Shown: positions 33,401 to 45,391, counted from the first letter of the stretch. The stretch: DNA of 64,000 bases from Bryopsis sp. KO-2023 (GCA_030272585.1 BSYQ01000011.1:4464001-4528000), one strand, 5' to 3'. Notes: a model not told the origin generated them from the letters alone. Numbers and translations are program-made.

Positions 33401-35407
33401 GCGGCACCAAGATGAATGATAGGTCCAGTAGGTCGCACAGTGTCCTGACTGTAGTGGTGGCCGGCACCAACAGGTTGACTGGGGTTCGAACGCACGGGTG
33501 CCTCCACCTGGTAGATTTGGCTGGTAGCGAACGTATTGCCAGGAGTCAAGCAACAGGTGAGGGAGGGTGTTGTTGCTGAAAATCCGATGGAATATGCTGT
33601 CAGATATTTTCACCCGTTGCCCAAAGCTGTCTGTTTCTGCTTCCTGTATACACAGCCTGGACGGCTGCAAGAATACAATCAACAAGTATTAATCTGAAAA
33701 GGGAAAGCTGGAATTTCACTTCGATTTACTCCTGCTGGCGTGGGGTTTTGCACTTCTTTTAGCTGTCAGGGTCGATTCCGATTCTTGTGGACATGGTGTG
33801 AATGTTAGGTGACCGCTTGGAAGAAGCCAAGCACATCAACAAGAGTTTGAGTGCGTTGGGGGATGTGATGGCTGCTCTGGCTTCCAAAAGCAACCACGTG
33901 CCTTTCAGAAACAGCAAGCTCACCCAATTGCTCCAAGACAGCCTTTCGGGCCAAGCCAAATCCATGATGTTCATGCACGTTGCCCCAGAAATGTCTTCCA
34001 GAGGCGAAACCCTCAGTACAGCCATGTTCGGAGCCAGAGTGTCACAGATCACCCTCGGACAGGTATGGATAAGGGAAGCTTCTTCAATGGCCCTCAAGCT
34101 GTATGACTGTCGTCGGATTGCAGGGCCAATTGAACTCAATTGCAGCCCTCGCTCAATTCCGTGAATCTGTGGTGATTGTGTGTGTTGGTTAGGCCCAAAA
34201 GAATGCTGAAAGTGGAAAGATCTTTGAGGCAAGAGAAGCTATCTCCAAGCTGACCTCGAGCAGCCAAACCAAGGACCAAAAGATCAAAGAGTTGGCCAAG
34301 GTTGTGGAAACGGAGAGGGCGGCGGCAGTCAGCGCCATGACCGAAAAGCAAAGGATGGAGGAAGAGCTGAAATCCTTGAGGGAGCAGCTGAATTCCACCA
34401 GGAAGTCGGTCAGAGAAACCGAAAAGCAATCTCGATGCGTGACTGTGCCAGGGTTGGCCACCGACAGGAGGGTGCGATCGCTGAACTTGAAGGACCCGGA
34501 TGCAAAGACATTGGAAAGAGGCATGAGGAGAGTGACATCGGCTGTTGGCGATCGATCGAGGTCCGTGAGTCAGCATTCAGTCGGTCGATCCTGCTTCTGT
34601 CCTTTTTTACGATTTGTGGTTCAATATTTGGTACTTATTGGCTGTAAGGCAACCACTCTACCAACTGAGCTATACGCCTCTCTTCGATTGTATAAAGGAA
34701 TCTAGATACTATAAACCTTTGCTCGACTATGTACATAAAACTAGAGACTTGTCAAGTCTCTAGTTTGTTTTAGTGTAAAGCAATTCTAGTCAAGTCTCTA
34801 GATTTATTAATATAAGGCAAATCTAAATATAAATCAATATTGTAAATTTCTTTTATTTTTACTTTTTGTGCTTAATTTTGTTCGTTTGGTTTGCAGCCGA
34901 CGTGAACCTTTGAGCTCCAGGAGTACGGCTTCCAGGGTGAGCACCGCTTCCAGGATGAGCACCATGTCAAGAAATACCAATGGAGATCCTCCATCTCGTC
35001 CAACTCGGACCAGCACTCTGCGAACTTCCTCCTCGAGGGCTCCCTTCGGGGACAACGCTGGCGGTGCCGCCAACAGGCCTTCCACTGCTGCTGGAAGATT
35101 GAGCTCCAGAAAAACCGTCGCTGGGAAGGACCCTAGCAGAACCATCACCAGGTATGGGGGTCCCCTCGATATATGAAAGCGGAAAAAAAAAAAAAACAGG
35201 GCCAAAAAAAAGAAAAAGAGACAGAATTCGAAAGGTGTTTCTCTCTCTTTTCTTTTTTTCCCCCCTTTTTCCCCCCTTCTTTTTGATGGATCGACTGCTG
35301 AATTTTTATTTTTGGTTTGCCAGGTCATTCAGCTCCAAAGATGGTGCTAGTCAAAGGCCTGCCACTGCTGGTCCTAAGAATCCACGAAGAGTTGCACTCG
35401 CACAAAG

Positions 35408-35448
<41 letters not shown>

Positions 35449-35471
35449 GCGGTGGTGGCGGCTGGCGCTGA
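30472..35471 (+). CDS. Kinesin-14 with N-terminal calponin-homology domain (KCH-like)
   Basis: Ten exons: 30472-31126, 31356-31548, 31744-31967, 32100-32276, 32702-32853, 33190-33556, 33809-34062, 34193-34560, 34897-35151 and 35324-35471. All phases agree and give 930 residues. Residues about 10-130 are a CH domain ([37 protein letters not shown]). A Gln-rich linker and coiled coil lead to the kinesin-14 neck and motor start [20 protein letters not shown]. The motor has the P-loop GQTGSGKT, switch [10 protein letters not shown], switch [10 protein letters not shown] and [11 protein letters not shown]. The CH domain, central motor and long C-terminal extension match plant KCH kinesins, minus-end motors linking actin and microtubules. 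The tail has Ser/Arg repeats ([17 protein letters not shown]) and ends in eleven Ala, Gly residues and WR. Actin binding is inferred. Confidence 0.95.
34640..34679 (-). pseudogene. tRNA-like 5' half (Val(UAC)-like) inside kinesin intron 8
   Basis: Read on the minus strand it has an acceptor-like AGGCGTA, then TAGCTCAGTTGGTAGAGT (a textbook D arm), then an anticodon-arm start with loop CTTACAG (anticodon UAC). The 3' side of the anticodon stem mispairs, and no matching T arm or acceptor 3' strand follows. It is therefore a broken or rearranged tRNA, bacterial/organellar in style. Confidence 0.45.
34738..34766. repeat. Palindrome in kinesin intron 8
   Basis: 13-base arms (AAACTAGAGACTT and its complement) around GTC. 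A partial second copy (CAAGTCTCTAGA-like) follows at about 34791-34803. The surrounding intron is very AT-rich. Confidence 0.85.
35412..35444 (+). repeat. Coding (GCA)11 repeat, poly-alanine
   Basis: Eleven GCA codons in the last kinesin exon give poly-Ala, followed by a Gly-rich GGN stretch. A pure trinucleotide run inside a coding exon. Confidence 0.95.
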
Positions 35472-38400
35472 TTGTAAATATGTTTATTTTTCCTTGGTCC
35501 TTTTTCCCCGTTCCTTCTGGACTTGACGAAATCCATGAATAGTCTCTTCATATGCAAGTGTTTCATATAAAAAAAGGATAAAAAAAATATATATCTTTTC
35601 AACTGCCTGGGCTGCATCTGCTAGTATTTGCTTGCTCTCTTTATTGCCTTTTTTTGTCCTATTTCCACTCAGTTCCACGCCTTTTCTTTATTTTCATCTA
35701 TTTTCTTTTCCTGTAAAATTTTTTGGGGATAATCTATTTTTTTTTTTCCGGTTCATGTTGTTTTTTATTTTCAATGATCCTTGGTGGAAACTCGGGGGAA
35801 ACCAAAAAAAAAAAAAAAAGAAAGAAGAAAAGGGGACAAAAGCGAAAGGTTAAAGAGAGATTCTGGTTAATTTGGGAAGCATTACATACTTGTTCAAAAA
35901 AAAATGGAACAAAAATTAAGAAAAAAATTGGAACTTGGAAGATTGACTTTTCGAACAAAAGAGAGGTGGAGTACTGGGGATTTTTTCCTCATTTTTTGTT
36001 TAGATCGATATCTAATTTTTCTTGAGGAAAAAAATAGGGGGTACTGCACCTTTTGGTAAAAATCTTAGGGATTGTTTTATCATATCAAAAGCTGAAAAAA
36101 AAAGGACAAAAAACAGGGTCATTTAAAAAAACAAAAAAACCAAAAGAATGTCCAAGTAGGTGGATTGCTATTTTCCAAATGGTTACACAATGGGTTTTTT
36201 TTTCAAAAGAAAAAAAATCACGTACCAAAAAACGGAGTCCTTTGTCTATTGGGATTGCCGTCTTTTGATGTCTTCTTTATTATTGTTACAAATGCTCCGG
36301 TGGTTTTCAGGGGGATCTGAGATTTTGAAATTGGTTAGTCATTGAGGTTGTAGGGATTTGGGGAGAAGCATTGCTATATATAAAAATATACATATATATT
36401 TTGTATTTGTGTTTCATCTGAAGTGCGAGTGGGAATTAAAGAACAGTGTGGTGTGTGGGCAGAATTTATTATTTGGTTTGGGACACCGTGCTTTCGATCG
36501 AAAAACAAGAGGTTTTTTCAAGGAGAGAAAACACTACAAGAAAAAAAGGGAAAAGAGAGAGAGAGAGAGAGAAAGAGAGTGAGAGGGAATCCTGAAGGAA
36601 TGGAAGGAAAGAAGTGTGCTGAAAAAAAATACATATTTACAAAAGAAGAGTTGGGGGGGAGAGAGAAATTTGGGTGAGTATGTTGTGTGTAAGGGAGGGT
36701 TGGGGTGGGTGGGTGGGTTTGCTGGTGAAAGTGGGAAAAAGAGGGATTCATTTCAGTACAGTAATGTGATGGTATTCTCTATTTTCGCAACGCTTGTGCA
36801 ATTTTTTGAAATTTCACAAGGATTGTGAAAAATTGAATTTTTGGGGGGGGGTATGGGGAGGCTTTCATAAAAACAAAGGGGGAAAAAAAAATTTAAAAAA
36901 ATTGTGGAAACAAGGAGATTGTGATGTTGAGTATGGGGAGCTTTTCTTTTTGTAGTTTTTTTTTGAAACCCTTGAAACCAACATCCCTCAATGTGCAAGA
37001 GTAAAAACATGGGTGGTTGCGTTTGGTGGGTGTTTTTTTTTTGTGTGAAGAGAAAACAAAACAAAGGAGAGAAGCCTCACACTAAAAAAAATAAAAAAAA
37101 TGGTTCGTTAAAAAGAAGTGTGGAAAAGCTGCATCTGATTTTTTTTCCCTTTCGGCACAGAAAAAGGAAAACAAGAACAGCTAAAAGATGCAGATCAACA
37201 TTTAAAAAAAAAAAAAGCGGGGAAAAATATATATTGTTTCGACACCCTGTACCCGAGGAAAAGGGGGGGGGGGAAGGATATTTGGTTATAACAGTGTGGA
37301 AAAAAATGAGTACATAACCGAGGAATATTATGAGAGCATGTGAGAGCCAGTGAAAAACATCTGCTTAAGAAAAGGGGAAAAAGAAAAGAAAAAAAAAGAA
37401 GAAAATGTATAGGTGAGGGAAGAATCCCTTGATTATGATGGAATGAGTTGCGAATTGCGAAAGTCTGAGGTGCAACCTTATGGAGCACATCTTATTTTCC
37501 TCAGATTTTCTTGTTTTTGTTTTTTGTTTTTTTTCGATTTTTTTGGGGGACTTTTCAGATTTTCTCTCCCCTTTCTATATAACATTGGGGTTCGAGAGTC
37601 GACGATTGTATCGATAGAAAAGAGGGGAAAAAGAAAGAAAAAATACCCAATCTAACAAGCAAGGAAGACAAGTTAAAAATATACAAATATATATATCAAT
37701 AAAGAAACAGGAACGTGATGTATGCACCATGTCTAGAGAATGTGATTTGTATGTTTTGGACGCCGAGGTGCGAAAATCGAAATGGAGGGTTTCAGAATTT
37801 GAAAAAGAGATTGGAGTGTGCATGGGGTTATGGTGGGGTGGGTGGATGGGTGGGATTTACCTCAAAAACCAGGGGGGGGGGAGGGTAATTGGGGGGAAAA
37901 AATGCCGCAAAAACGCCTTGTTTCAGCGATAATTGCGTGTAAATAGAGTTGTTGTAACATGCCGAGGCATTTTGGATTGCAAAAAGAAAAAAAAAAGTCC
38001 GCAAAAAAAAAAAAAGAAAGAGCACCATAGATTCATATATTAAACAAAGAAAAACATGAAAAATTACACACAAGGGGGTTTTCATAAAATGGGGATTGGT
38101 TGTATGCACGAATTTTTCATTCGAGCATACGTTTCGCGACACATTTATATATATATACATGTAAAAGCCTTTTGTTTGTTTTTTTTAATCTCTTTTTATC
38201 GTTTTTTTTTATTCTTTTTTTTTTTTTTTGGGTGGGGGGTGGGGGGATAGAATGGGAAAGGAACAACCTTTTCAAACAGGGGGTAAAAACAGATTGTGGG
38301 GAAGAAATTTCCTCGGGGTGGTCTGTGGAAAAAAAAAAAAGATAAAGCCAGTACAAAAACTATGTGGATTTGTAAACCCAAGCGCGGAGTGTCTGGGGGA

Positions 38401-40587
38401 TTTGGTTTGAAAGCGAAAAGAAAAAAAAAAGAAGGAAATTGGGCTTTTTCCGAGGGAGGGTGTTCAGGGATGGAAAAAAAAAACATGGTTCATTTTCTCT
38501 GTTTTCATTGGCAGTGCCATTTTCTCTCATGTTTTTTTTTTGGGTTCAAATACAATATATATATACATATAATCATATCTATAGTTCACGCTCATTGGTC
38601 ATTGCTTCTCGACCACCGAAGTGCCTTTCTTTTCTCCTGTAAAGGGTTTCTAGAAAAAAGAAAGAAAAAAAAAAATTGAAAAGACTTTTTTTTGGTTTGT
38701 TTACGATTTGCAGCAAACCTTTTTGAATTCTCTTTTTCTGTATCAGTTTTTCTTTTTTTTTTTTTTTAATTCTAACTCTAGCGACAGCAGAGGGGCGGCG
38801 CATGGTTTCTTGGGTTTGATTTTTAGGGGAATGGGAGTGTATCCAAAAACAAACACAAAGAAAAAAAAAACGGTTGAATTTTGGAAGGAGTATATCTAAC
38901 ATCTATCTATCTATATATCCTAATACATGTGTGCATTTTTTGTTCCTCTATTTGATTTGCTTGTTTCAAATAGCCTCGAGCTGTTTTGAAACGATGGCCT
39001 TTGCCGAGTTTTGTGTGGATTTTTCGTTAGAGACTCGATAGGTGTGAATAATTTTGGGAACTTGAAAGAAAAAGAAGAAAAAAATGGTGGTAGAGAAAAA
39101 AAAAGGGGAACGAACGCTGTCCATCTCTCCCTTATAGAAAGATCATATATATATAAATATATATATATGCATGTAGACATATTTGCATGTATAAGATACA
39201 TACTTGAGTGTATTTCTTTTGGCCTTAGGAACCACATTTTGTTTCTTTTTTTTTCGTAGATTATCCTCAGTACCCTTTGCCACAAAGGGGTAAAAAGAGG
39301 GTTCCATGAAAAAAAAGAAGAAAAAAAACAAAAGCCTTGTGGTGGTTTGCCAAGTTTGTTTCCCCTTTTTTGAGCTGTTTTATTTTTGCCCCTCTTTATG
39401 GTTTTTTTGTGGTCAGTTATGTATTGATTTTGAGGGAAAAGGGGCAAGCATATTCACATCGTATGTATCGGAGGTTTGGATCAGTTGAACAAAGCAAATC
39501 TACTCACACTAGCATCGAAAAAAAAGCAAAAAAACACTAGGGATTTTGATTGTGGGTCGATTGTGGCTTCTCCCTTTAATTATGGCAAATGGCAATTGTC
39601 GCTGAAAAGAAAAAGAGGAAATGAACCGGAGGGGGAGGGAGGTTGCGTGTGTGTGTGTGATATTTTTAGTTGGGCTGTTTTGTTGTTGATGATTGGAATT
39701 TTTCCTCATTGTGAGTCTCAACAGCAGGGGGGGGGGTCCTCTGCGGGGCCTGTTTTTTCTTTTTAAATAATGCGCGCTGAGCATTTTTATTGGCTAATCG
39801 TTTCACGATTGTTTTTTAAAAGTAAAGTTGCACTTGTCAATTTTTGCTTTAGAGCAAGAACTCTATGTTGATGTGTTTTTGGAGTTTGAAAAAGTAGTCC
39901 TTGGATAGCCAACCCGAAAACCAGCCATCCCAGTTGGTGTTTTTTCTTCAAATTTGAGCAATCATGGGGTTATGATCAAGGGGTTTGCTTAGTTTCTGGC
40001 ACGCCCTAAACCATTGCCAAAGGTGTATTAACGACAGCAAGTCTCTCTTTCCTTGGGTTTGAACTATACACTATGCACTTGGATTGGGGTTGCTCATTGC
40101 TTCTGTCAACACATTCCATCCTTTTGGCTTTGCTACCCTCTTGTACATTCTCCTTATGTATAGAAACTACCTTTAGCGTGCATTTCTTTTCAGTCGACAC
40201 GGTTCCCCCAAATATGGTGTTCATGTGTGTTTATACTCCAACACACTCAAAATTGAAGCACCAAAAACGAAACAGGCGAAAGAAAACACAAACGATGAAC
40301 TCACGCCAAAGACCACAGGACAGTATTTCGCCTCAGTGAAAAACTATTGCCAGTGAACGACTGGGGTAGGATGGAGCTCGAGATTCTCCTCTTCTGCCTT
40401 TTGTTTGAGCGGCATGGGGGGGTTTGCGCCGTTGGCACCCAGCACTTGGTCGATCCTCTGGTCAGCTCAACGTCTCATCAGGACCCCCGCTGAAACTCAA
40501 GGTGGCGAATTCCGCGCTCCACTTCCTCGTTCTTGGATATGTGTGCGCCGCCCCTGACGGATTCGCATCGACGTTGGGAAAACAGTC
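35472..40587. other. Large gene-free region, G over C on plus strand
   Basis: From the kinesin stop to about 39.75 kb the plus strand is rich in A, T and G runs, with many G blocks (36693-36717, 37833-37855, 38230-38256 and about 37872-37895) and almost no C runs. It includes (GA)n near 36553-36580 and AT dinucleotide patches. The skew fades after about 39.8 kb. Many small ORFs are low-complexity and not accepted. It may be an extreme 3' UTR or read-through zone. Confidence 0.6.
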
Positions 40588-42960
40588 ATGCGATCGAAGC
40601 GCCCACCGTTTCGTTGGACCTCTTGCCGATTGCTTTTGCTGGTGTTCATCGGTTACTTTGTGGTGGGCCCTCCATCGACCGCGAGAATCGCCATTAGCTT
40701 GATATGAATCAATGTTCATTTCTCAAATTTGGTATTTTCCTGTTTCCAGTAAAAATCACCAGGGATAGTGATTCAGACATTCACAGACATTTACCTACTT
40801 TTGTTTTGTTTTCGTTTCACAAATATTTCTGATGCCGTCATGGAATGCGGAGAAAATCTTTTTCGAAGAATTTCAATCAATGAGTTTGGTGCTGCTAGGT
40901 TCGAGGCATTCGCTCCAGGCCTCCAGGAAAGCCACTGCCAGAGATATGCACCAAGATAATCAATGAAAAGCAGGAGTTCTTCCAATCCAGCAAAAGTGGG
41001 GTTCAATGTAAAGAGTCATCTAATTTGAAAGCGAAGTGGAAAGGAAGGGGGCCTCGGCCAGAGAATGAATATGATGTGCAGGTTCGGGAAATTAACAGTT
41101 TTTGGTTTTCTTAAAAGGAAAAAATGTTTTTTGAAAGTTCATTGTGGTTGATAGTATCCATAGTATCCATGTATAATTTTTTCTAAACTGTTCCTCGATC
41201 CATTTTCTATTGCTTCATGTTGATGGTTCAAGCTGAATGCATCAACTGTACAATGAAGTTGGAGGATTTTTTTCTTTCTTCATTCAGAAAAATTTGTGCA
41301 GCTTGGTGTTGGTAAAGTGAAGAAATTTTAATTTCAAGTTTTAGGAATGACATCAACAAATTTCAAGTTTTCCACAAAATTTAAATTTATCGTTGTCCAT
41401 TTTCCATACAAAACTTTTTGATAAACGACTTGCAAGAATTTTCCTTACGATTTTGACAGGTTTCAAAAATTCAGTGCGCTACAGCAAACGATCAGATCTT
41501 TGTGACGATGACCTGAATGCAGTTTTTCCCTGACCCCAGGAGTTCATGTTTCGATCAAAACATACCAACTCTGCTCAAGAAGATGTCACAGTGGCTGTGC
41601 AACTGTCAATGGATAGACTCAGTCATCTAGAAAGATTGGGCAATTCATGGCAAGGTCCAGTTTCGGCTTCGGTGTACATACCACATCCTCGCACCAGCAC
41701 CAAAGGGAAAGCATTAATTTCTGAGTTATCGGATTTCCATGAATCTGTAGATGCCAAAGGAATCTTTTCCTTGGACCTTGGAGTGGTATTCGCTTTGGAG
41801 GGGATTGAGAAAATGAATCCTGCTATGTCAGACTTTGTGGAGTTCAATAAAGTGTCGGTGGCTGAGCTCTACAGATACATGTATCCGGTCAATGTGGGCA
41901 GGAATGTGGCCCTTGCACAGGTCAGAATAAAAAGATAAGAAAATGATTGTTTTCAGCCCCGTTGCACTATTTCGTGAAGCAGACTCCCCTTCCACTGCAT
42001 CCTTGTTTCTGCTTGACAATTGTCCATTTGGTTTGATTCGTTCTCAGTGCAATTGAACTCAGAAATTGAAAAACATCCATGGAAACACATGTTCACATTG
42101 CATTTTTGTATTCGGGCTTGTCACTGTGAGTCTTTTTTCTCCCCAAATTGTGAATCTCACACTTTTTGGTATGGCTTTCTTTTTTGATGTAGGTGCAAAC
42201 AGATCTCACACTTTTGCTGGATGTTGATTTCGTGGTCAGCAGACATGCTCGGAACGCTGCATTGGGGGCCAATCCTTACTGGAGCAACGTTATGTGTGAA
42301 ATTCGACGGCGGCTGCCTCTAAACAGAGGCATGTTTGCTGTTTTCCCAGCTTTTGAATCTGGAAAAGGCCGAGCCCCCCCAACAGACAAAAACTCACTGA
42401 TCGCCAACTACAGACAAGGATTTGTGCGGAGAATGAGTGGGAATTTGATCACGCATTGTCCAACCGACTACCAGTACTGGATGAGGTCTGACCATGATTA
42501 CGTAATCCAGTATGGCAATTTCTTTGAACCTTATGGGATCGCGGCCACAGAAGCAATTCCTTGGTTTCCGGAGGATTTCAAAGGCTACCATTTGAACAAA
42601 ATAATGATCTATTTCGCCATGGCTGCAAAGGGGTGGGATTTCGTGGTTTTACCTGATCATTTTGTCGTGCATGTCTGGCACCCCCCATCCCAAAGCAGGA
42701 ATTTAACCCTGGGGAACCCAGCAATCATGAAACACATCCACAAATATAAGGATGATTATGTAATGGATTTGGCAAAGGGGGTTGACACGTGTGGACCAGA
42801 AATCGTGAACGAAGCGCTGAAACCTCATGGTGAAAGAGATTTGAAAGGGGAGGATATAAAACCAGAGCCCGTCGGCTTGATCGATGATATTCACAAGTTT
42901 CATGAGGTGCCGTGCACCCAATTGACTGGAATGGGCAGGAGGAAAATGTTGTTCCATTGA
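40588..42960 (+). CDS. LARGE/B4GAT1-like glycosyltransferase (GT49), Golgi type II membrane protein
   Basis: Exons: 40588-about 40662, about 40900-41081, 41540-41920 and 42193-42960; the last three are firm. Exon 1 encodes a signal anchor (basic MRSKRPPFRW then LLLLVFIGYFV), and its donor TTTGTG|GTGGGC joins in phase 0. The stem is basic and hydrophilic. The catalytic domain starts EDVTVAVQLSMDRLSHLERL and GPVSASVYIP, then YPVNVGRNVALAQ and the DXD motif in LLLDVDFV, as in GT49 enzymes such as LARGE and B4GAT1, which transfer glucuronic acid to glycans. HPTDYQYW-like and VVHVWHPPS segments also fit the family. Donor and acceptor sugars in this organism are unknown. Total about 434 residues. 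Confidence 0.87.
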
Positions 42961-43663
42961 AAAAACTCCTTGTCCAATAAGGTGCAGTTATTGGGCACAA
43001 TTTTGCTTTCGTTTGCAGGGTTTTGACTGGGAAAAGGTGGGGGAAATTGTTGGAGTCTGTAAAGGGGGTGGCCAATAGAATTCCACAGGCATGTCGACGA
43101 ACGAGAATGTAATAGCAAGGTCTAGATTTATTTTTTTCTCTCGGCCCTAGATTCATTTGACACTGATAGCCTTGTGTGCAATGCACTGTGCATTTTCCTT
43201 TGGGCTGGAATCAGCAATTCCCCCCCCCCACACACACACTATCCTCCCATTTTCTCCTGTGTTTTTCACAAAATTCACTCCTTCCACTGTTATTACATCC
43301 CAAAATTCATAGCTGCACGAATCTGCCAACCACATCAGTGATCACAATTTTCCCCCACAGAAAAATGCAGTGTAGGTCAACTATCCACTGCAACCTTTCA
43401 TTTTGTCTGGATTCTGGTCAAAATGATATGTACAAAAAAAGTGAAAATAAAAAGAGTAAAAATAAAAAAAGTAGAAATAAAAAAAGTCTCAGTCAGCAAT
43501 AAAAATCTCCCAGCAGCCCCAACAGCAGCCCCAACAGCAGCTCCAACAGAAAATCAGTTCCCCAACAGCCCTCCCAGCCTTGACTCACCTATTGACCCCC
43601 AGCTTAATCCTGTTCGTGTGAGCAGATGCTGTAACTCCAGTTTATGCCCCTGGCCATCACTTC
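42961..43663. other. Intergenic region between convergent genes
   Basis: Contains a degenerate AAATAAAAAAAGT tandem repeat (about 43437-43490) and CCCCAACAGCAG repeats (about 43511-43565). No gene seen. Confidence 0.5.
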
Positions 43664-45391
43664 CTAATTGACACGCTCATCCTGCATGGCTGGAATCAAC
43701 CCCTTCAGGAAGGCTGTCTCCAGCAGATCCTCGACTGTTGTGACGTCTGGGTATTCCCTGAGGGCCCACTTCAAGTACACAGCGAACTCGTCCCAATCCA
43801 CATTATTGTCAGCGTTCATGTCGATGGCCTGGAGCCCTTTTTTGGCTGCATCACACTCGTAGCACCCAAAATATGGAGCCATGAACGCATTGTAGAAAGA
43901 GTAGAATTCGAGGTCACCGTCCCCCCTCTCGTCGCCCTCCTCCCTCAGATCCCATTCGTCCCAGATTGCTCGTACGCCAGCCAACAGCTCTTCGTGAGCC
44001 TTCATCAGGGGAGCTTCGTTCTTGATTGCTTCGGCCATTTCCATCGTCATTTGGCCTCCTGCCCGGTCGAAAAGCATGGCCAAACCCACATGGCTCATGT
44101 ACTCCTCCTTCCGATTCTCGTACGTAAGGTCGATGTTCATCCTCTCCTTCATTTTCTCAGCGATTTCCAAAGTGAACTGCTCGTGCTCCCCGAACAGCTC
44201 CTCCAGCCTGCTCTTGATCATTTCAGAAGATGCCAGGGTGGAAATCCTTTTCGGAGGGGTCACCCCGAAGAATTTTGCCATGTCGAAGTCACTGTCATCC
44301 ACTTGCCCGCCAGCAATACCTCCAAAATCAAAGGCCATGTCCAGCGCTCTCTTGCCATAGACGATCTGCTTGGAATGAGGCATCGAGCCAGTAGTGTGGA
44401 GTGTGACGTTGATGGCAGCTTCACGGAGGTGGGTGCAGTTGTACTTTGCCAAGACCTTCTTGTTGCCTAGGCGCACAAGATTCATCATGGAGACGGCCGA
44501 GCAAGCATGCCCAAGAGCAGCCCCCTCTTCGCAAATGCTTGCCCAGATCCCATTGGCACCGTGTGCCAGACACTGCACTTGGGCCACTTCACCGTAGCCC
44601 CACTTCTTGTGGACATGCACCAGCAACAGCCCATCATCCCATTTGCAATGCCTCATGAGCTCCCGTATGGCCTTCGTCCAGCCGGTCAGCTCTTCGACAA
44701 GGAAAGCGCCCGTTGGTTCCTCGTACAGGATGCCCATAGGTCGCTTTTCCAGAGTCCCAAGGAATTTGATCACTGTGAAAACTCGGTTCGGGCATTTGAC
44801 CATTGCGAAAGGCATGTCTCGGAGGTTGACAAATATCTTTGCATCTGGCGAAAGCTCCTTTCTTGTGAAATCGATTCTCTTTTGCAGAAGAGCGCAAGCA
44901 TCATATTCAGAACCAGCAAGGTCGATTTCGATGATGGGATTCTGCAACCCGTATTCCTTCATCTTCTTGAGGCCGATGGGCACGTCCTGCAACCCTTCCC
45001 CCTCCCCCAACTCTGTGAACGCATAGTAGTTGCTGACATCGGGCTCTCTCTCAGTCAGCTCCTTGACGAACATATCATCCACCCTTGGAGCATGAGAAAA
45101 GGCAGACACAATGATGTTTTCGAACCCACATTTCTTCACCTCCTCCAGGATTGCCCACTTGTTCTCCAAAGTGTGCCCTTTGATCTGACCAACTGTGCTT
45201 TCCCGAAGCGAGTTGTCCAGGACGAACAAATCCAAATCCTTGAGAGCCTCTCTGGTCTGCGCGCATTTGGAGTTCTCTGCGTCGATCATCGCCAACAGCT
45301 CATCAAATTCGCCTTTCGTCTGTTTCTTTCCAGATTTGGCGCCAGACTTGGCACCAGACTTGGCGCCAGACTTGAATATCTTCGCGAACAT
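43664..45391 (-). CDS. Intronless DRE-TIM metallolyase-like (HMGL-like) protein with EF-hand
   Basis: A single exon of 575 residues, starting at the ATG at 45391 (the longer frame begins TTG). It opens MFAKIFKSGAKSGAKSGAKS, a tandem four-residue repeat. The central part resembles the HMG-CoA lyase / homocitrate synthase fold: FVLDNSLREST (the DxxLRE motif), then NIIVSAFSH, IFVNLRDMPF and LLLVHVHKKWGYGEVAQVQC (an HxH metal motif before a G-rich helix). The C-terminus carries a canonical EF-hand loop, DMNADNNVDWDEF, inside a helix pair. This suggests a calcium-responsive enzyme, but substrate and reaction are unknown. Lack of introns contrasts with most neighbours. Confidence 0.82.
   Translation of the reverse strand: MFAKIFKSGAKSGAKSGAKSGKKQTKGEFDELLAMIDAENSKCAQTREALKDLDLFVLDNSLRESTVGQIKGHTLENKWAILEEVKKCGFENIIVSAFSHAPRVDDMFVKELTEREPDVSNYYAFTELGEGEGLQDVPIGLKKMKEYGLQNPIIEIDLAGSEYDACALLQKRIDFTRKELSPDAKIFVNLRDMPFAMVKCPNRVFTVIKFLGTLEKRPMGILYEEPTGAFLVEELTGWTKAIRELMRHCKWDDGLLLVHVHKKWGYGEVAQVQCLAHGANGIWASICEEGAALGHACSAVSMMNLVRLGNKKVLAKYNCTHLREAAINVTLHTTGSMPHSKQIVYGKRALDMAFDFGGIAGGQVDDSDFDMAKFFGVTPPKRISTLASSEMIKSRLEELFGEHEQFTLEIAEKMKERMNIDLTYENRKEEYMSHVGLAMLFDRAGGQMTMEMAEAIKNEAPLMKAHEELLAGVRAIWDEWDLREEGDERGDGDLEFYSFYNAFMAPYFGCYECDAAKKGLQAIDMNADNNVDWDEFAVYLKWALREYPDVTTVEDLLETAFLKGLIPAMQDERVN

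Noticed and set aside
40768-40899. Upstream exon for the GT49 gene (TNISDAVMECGENLF...)
   Set aside because: Using it would require a 20-base intron; treating it as intron sequence ending at GCTGCTAG keeps phase with both neighbouring exons.
43500-43570. Possible CRISPR-like short repeats
   Set aside because: Irregular CCCCAACAGCAG units without spacers, in eukaryotic intergenic DNA.
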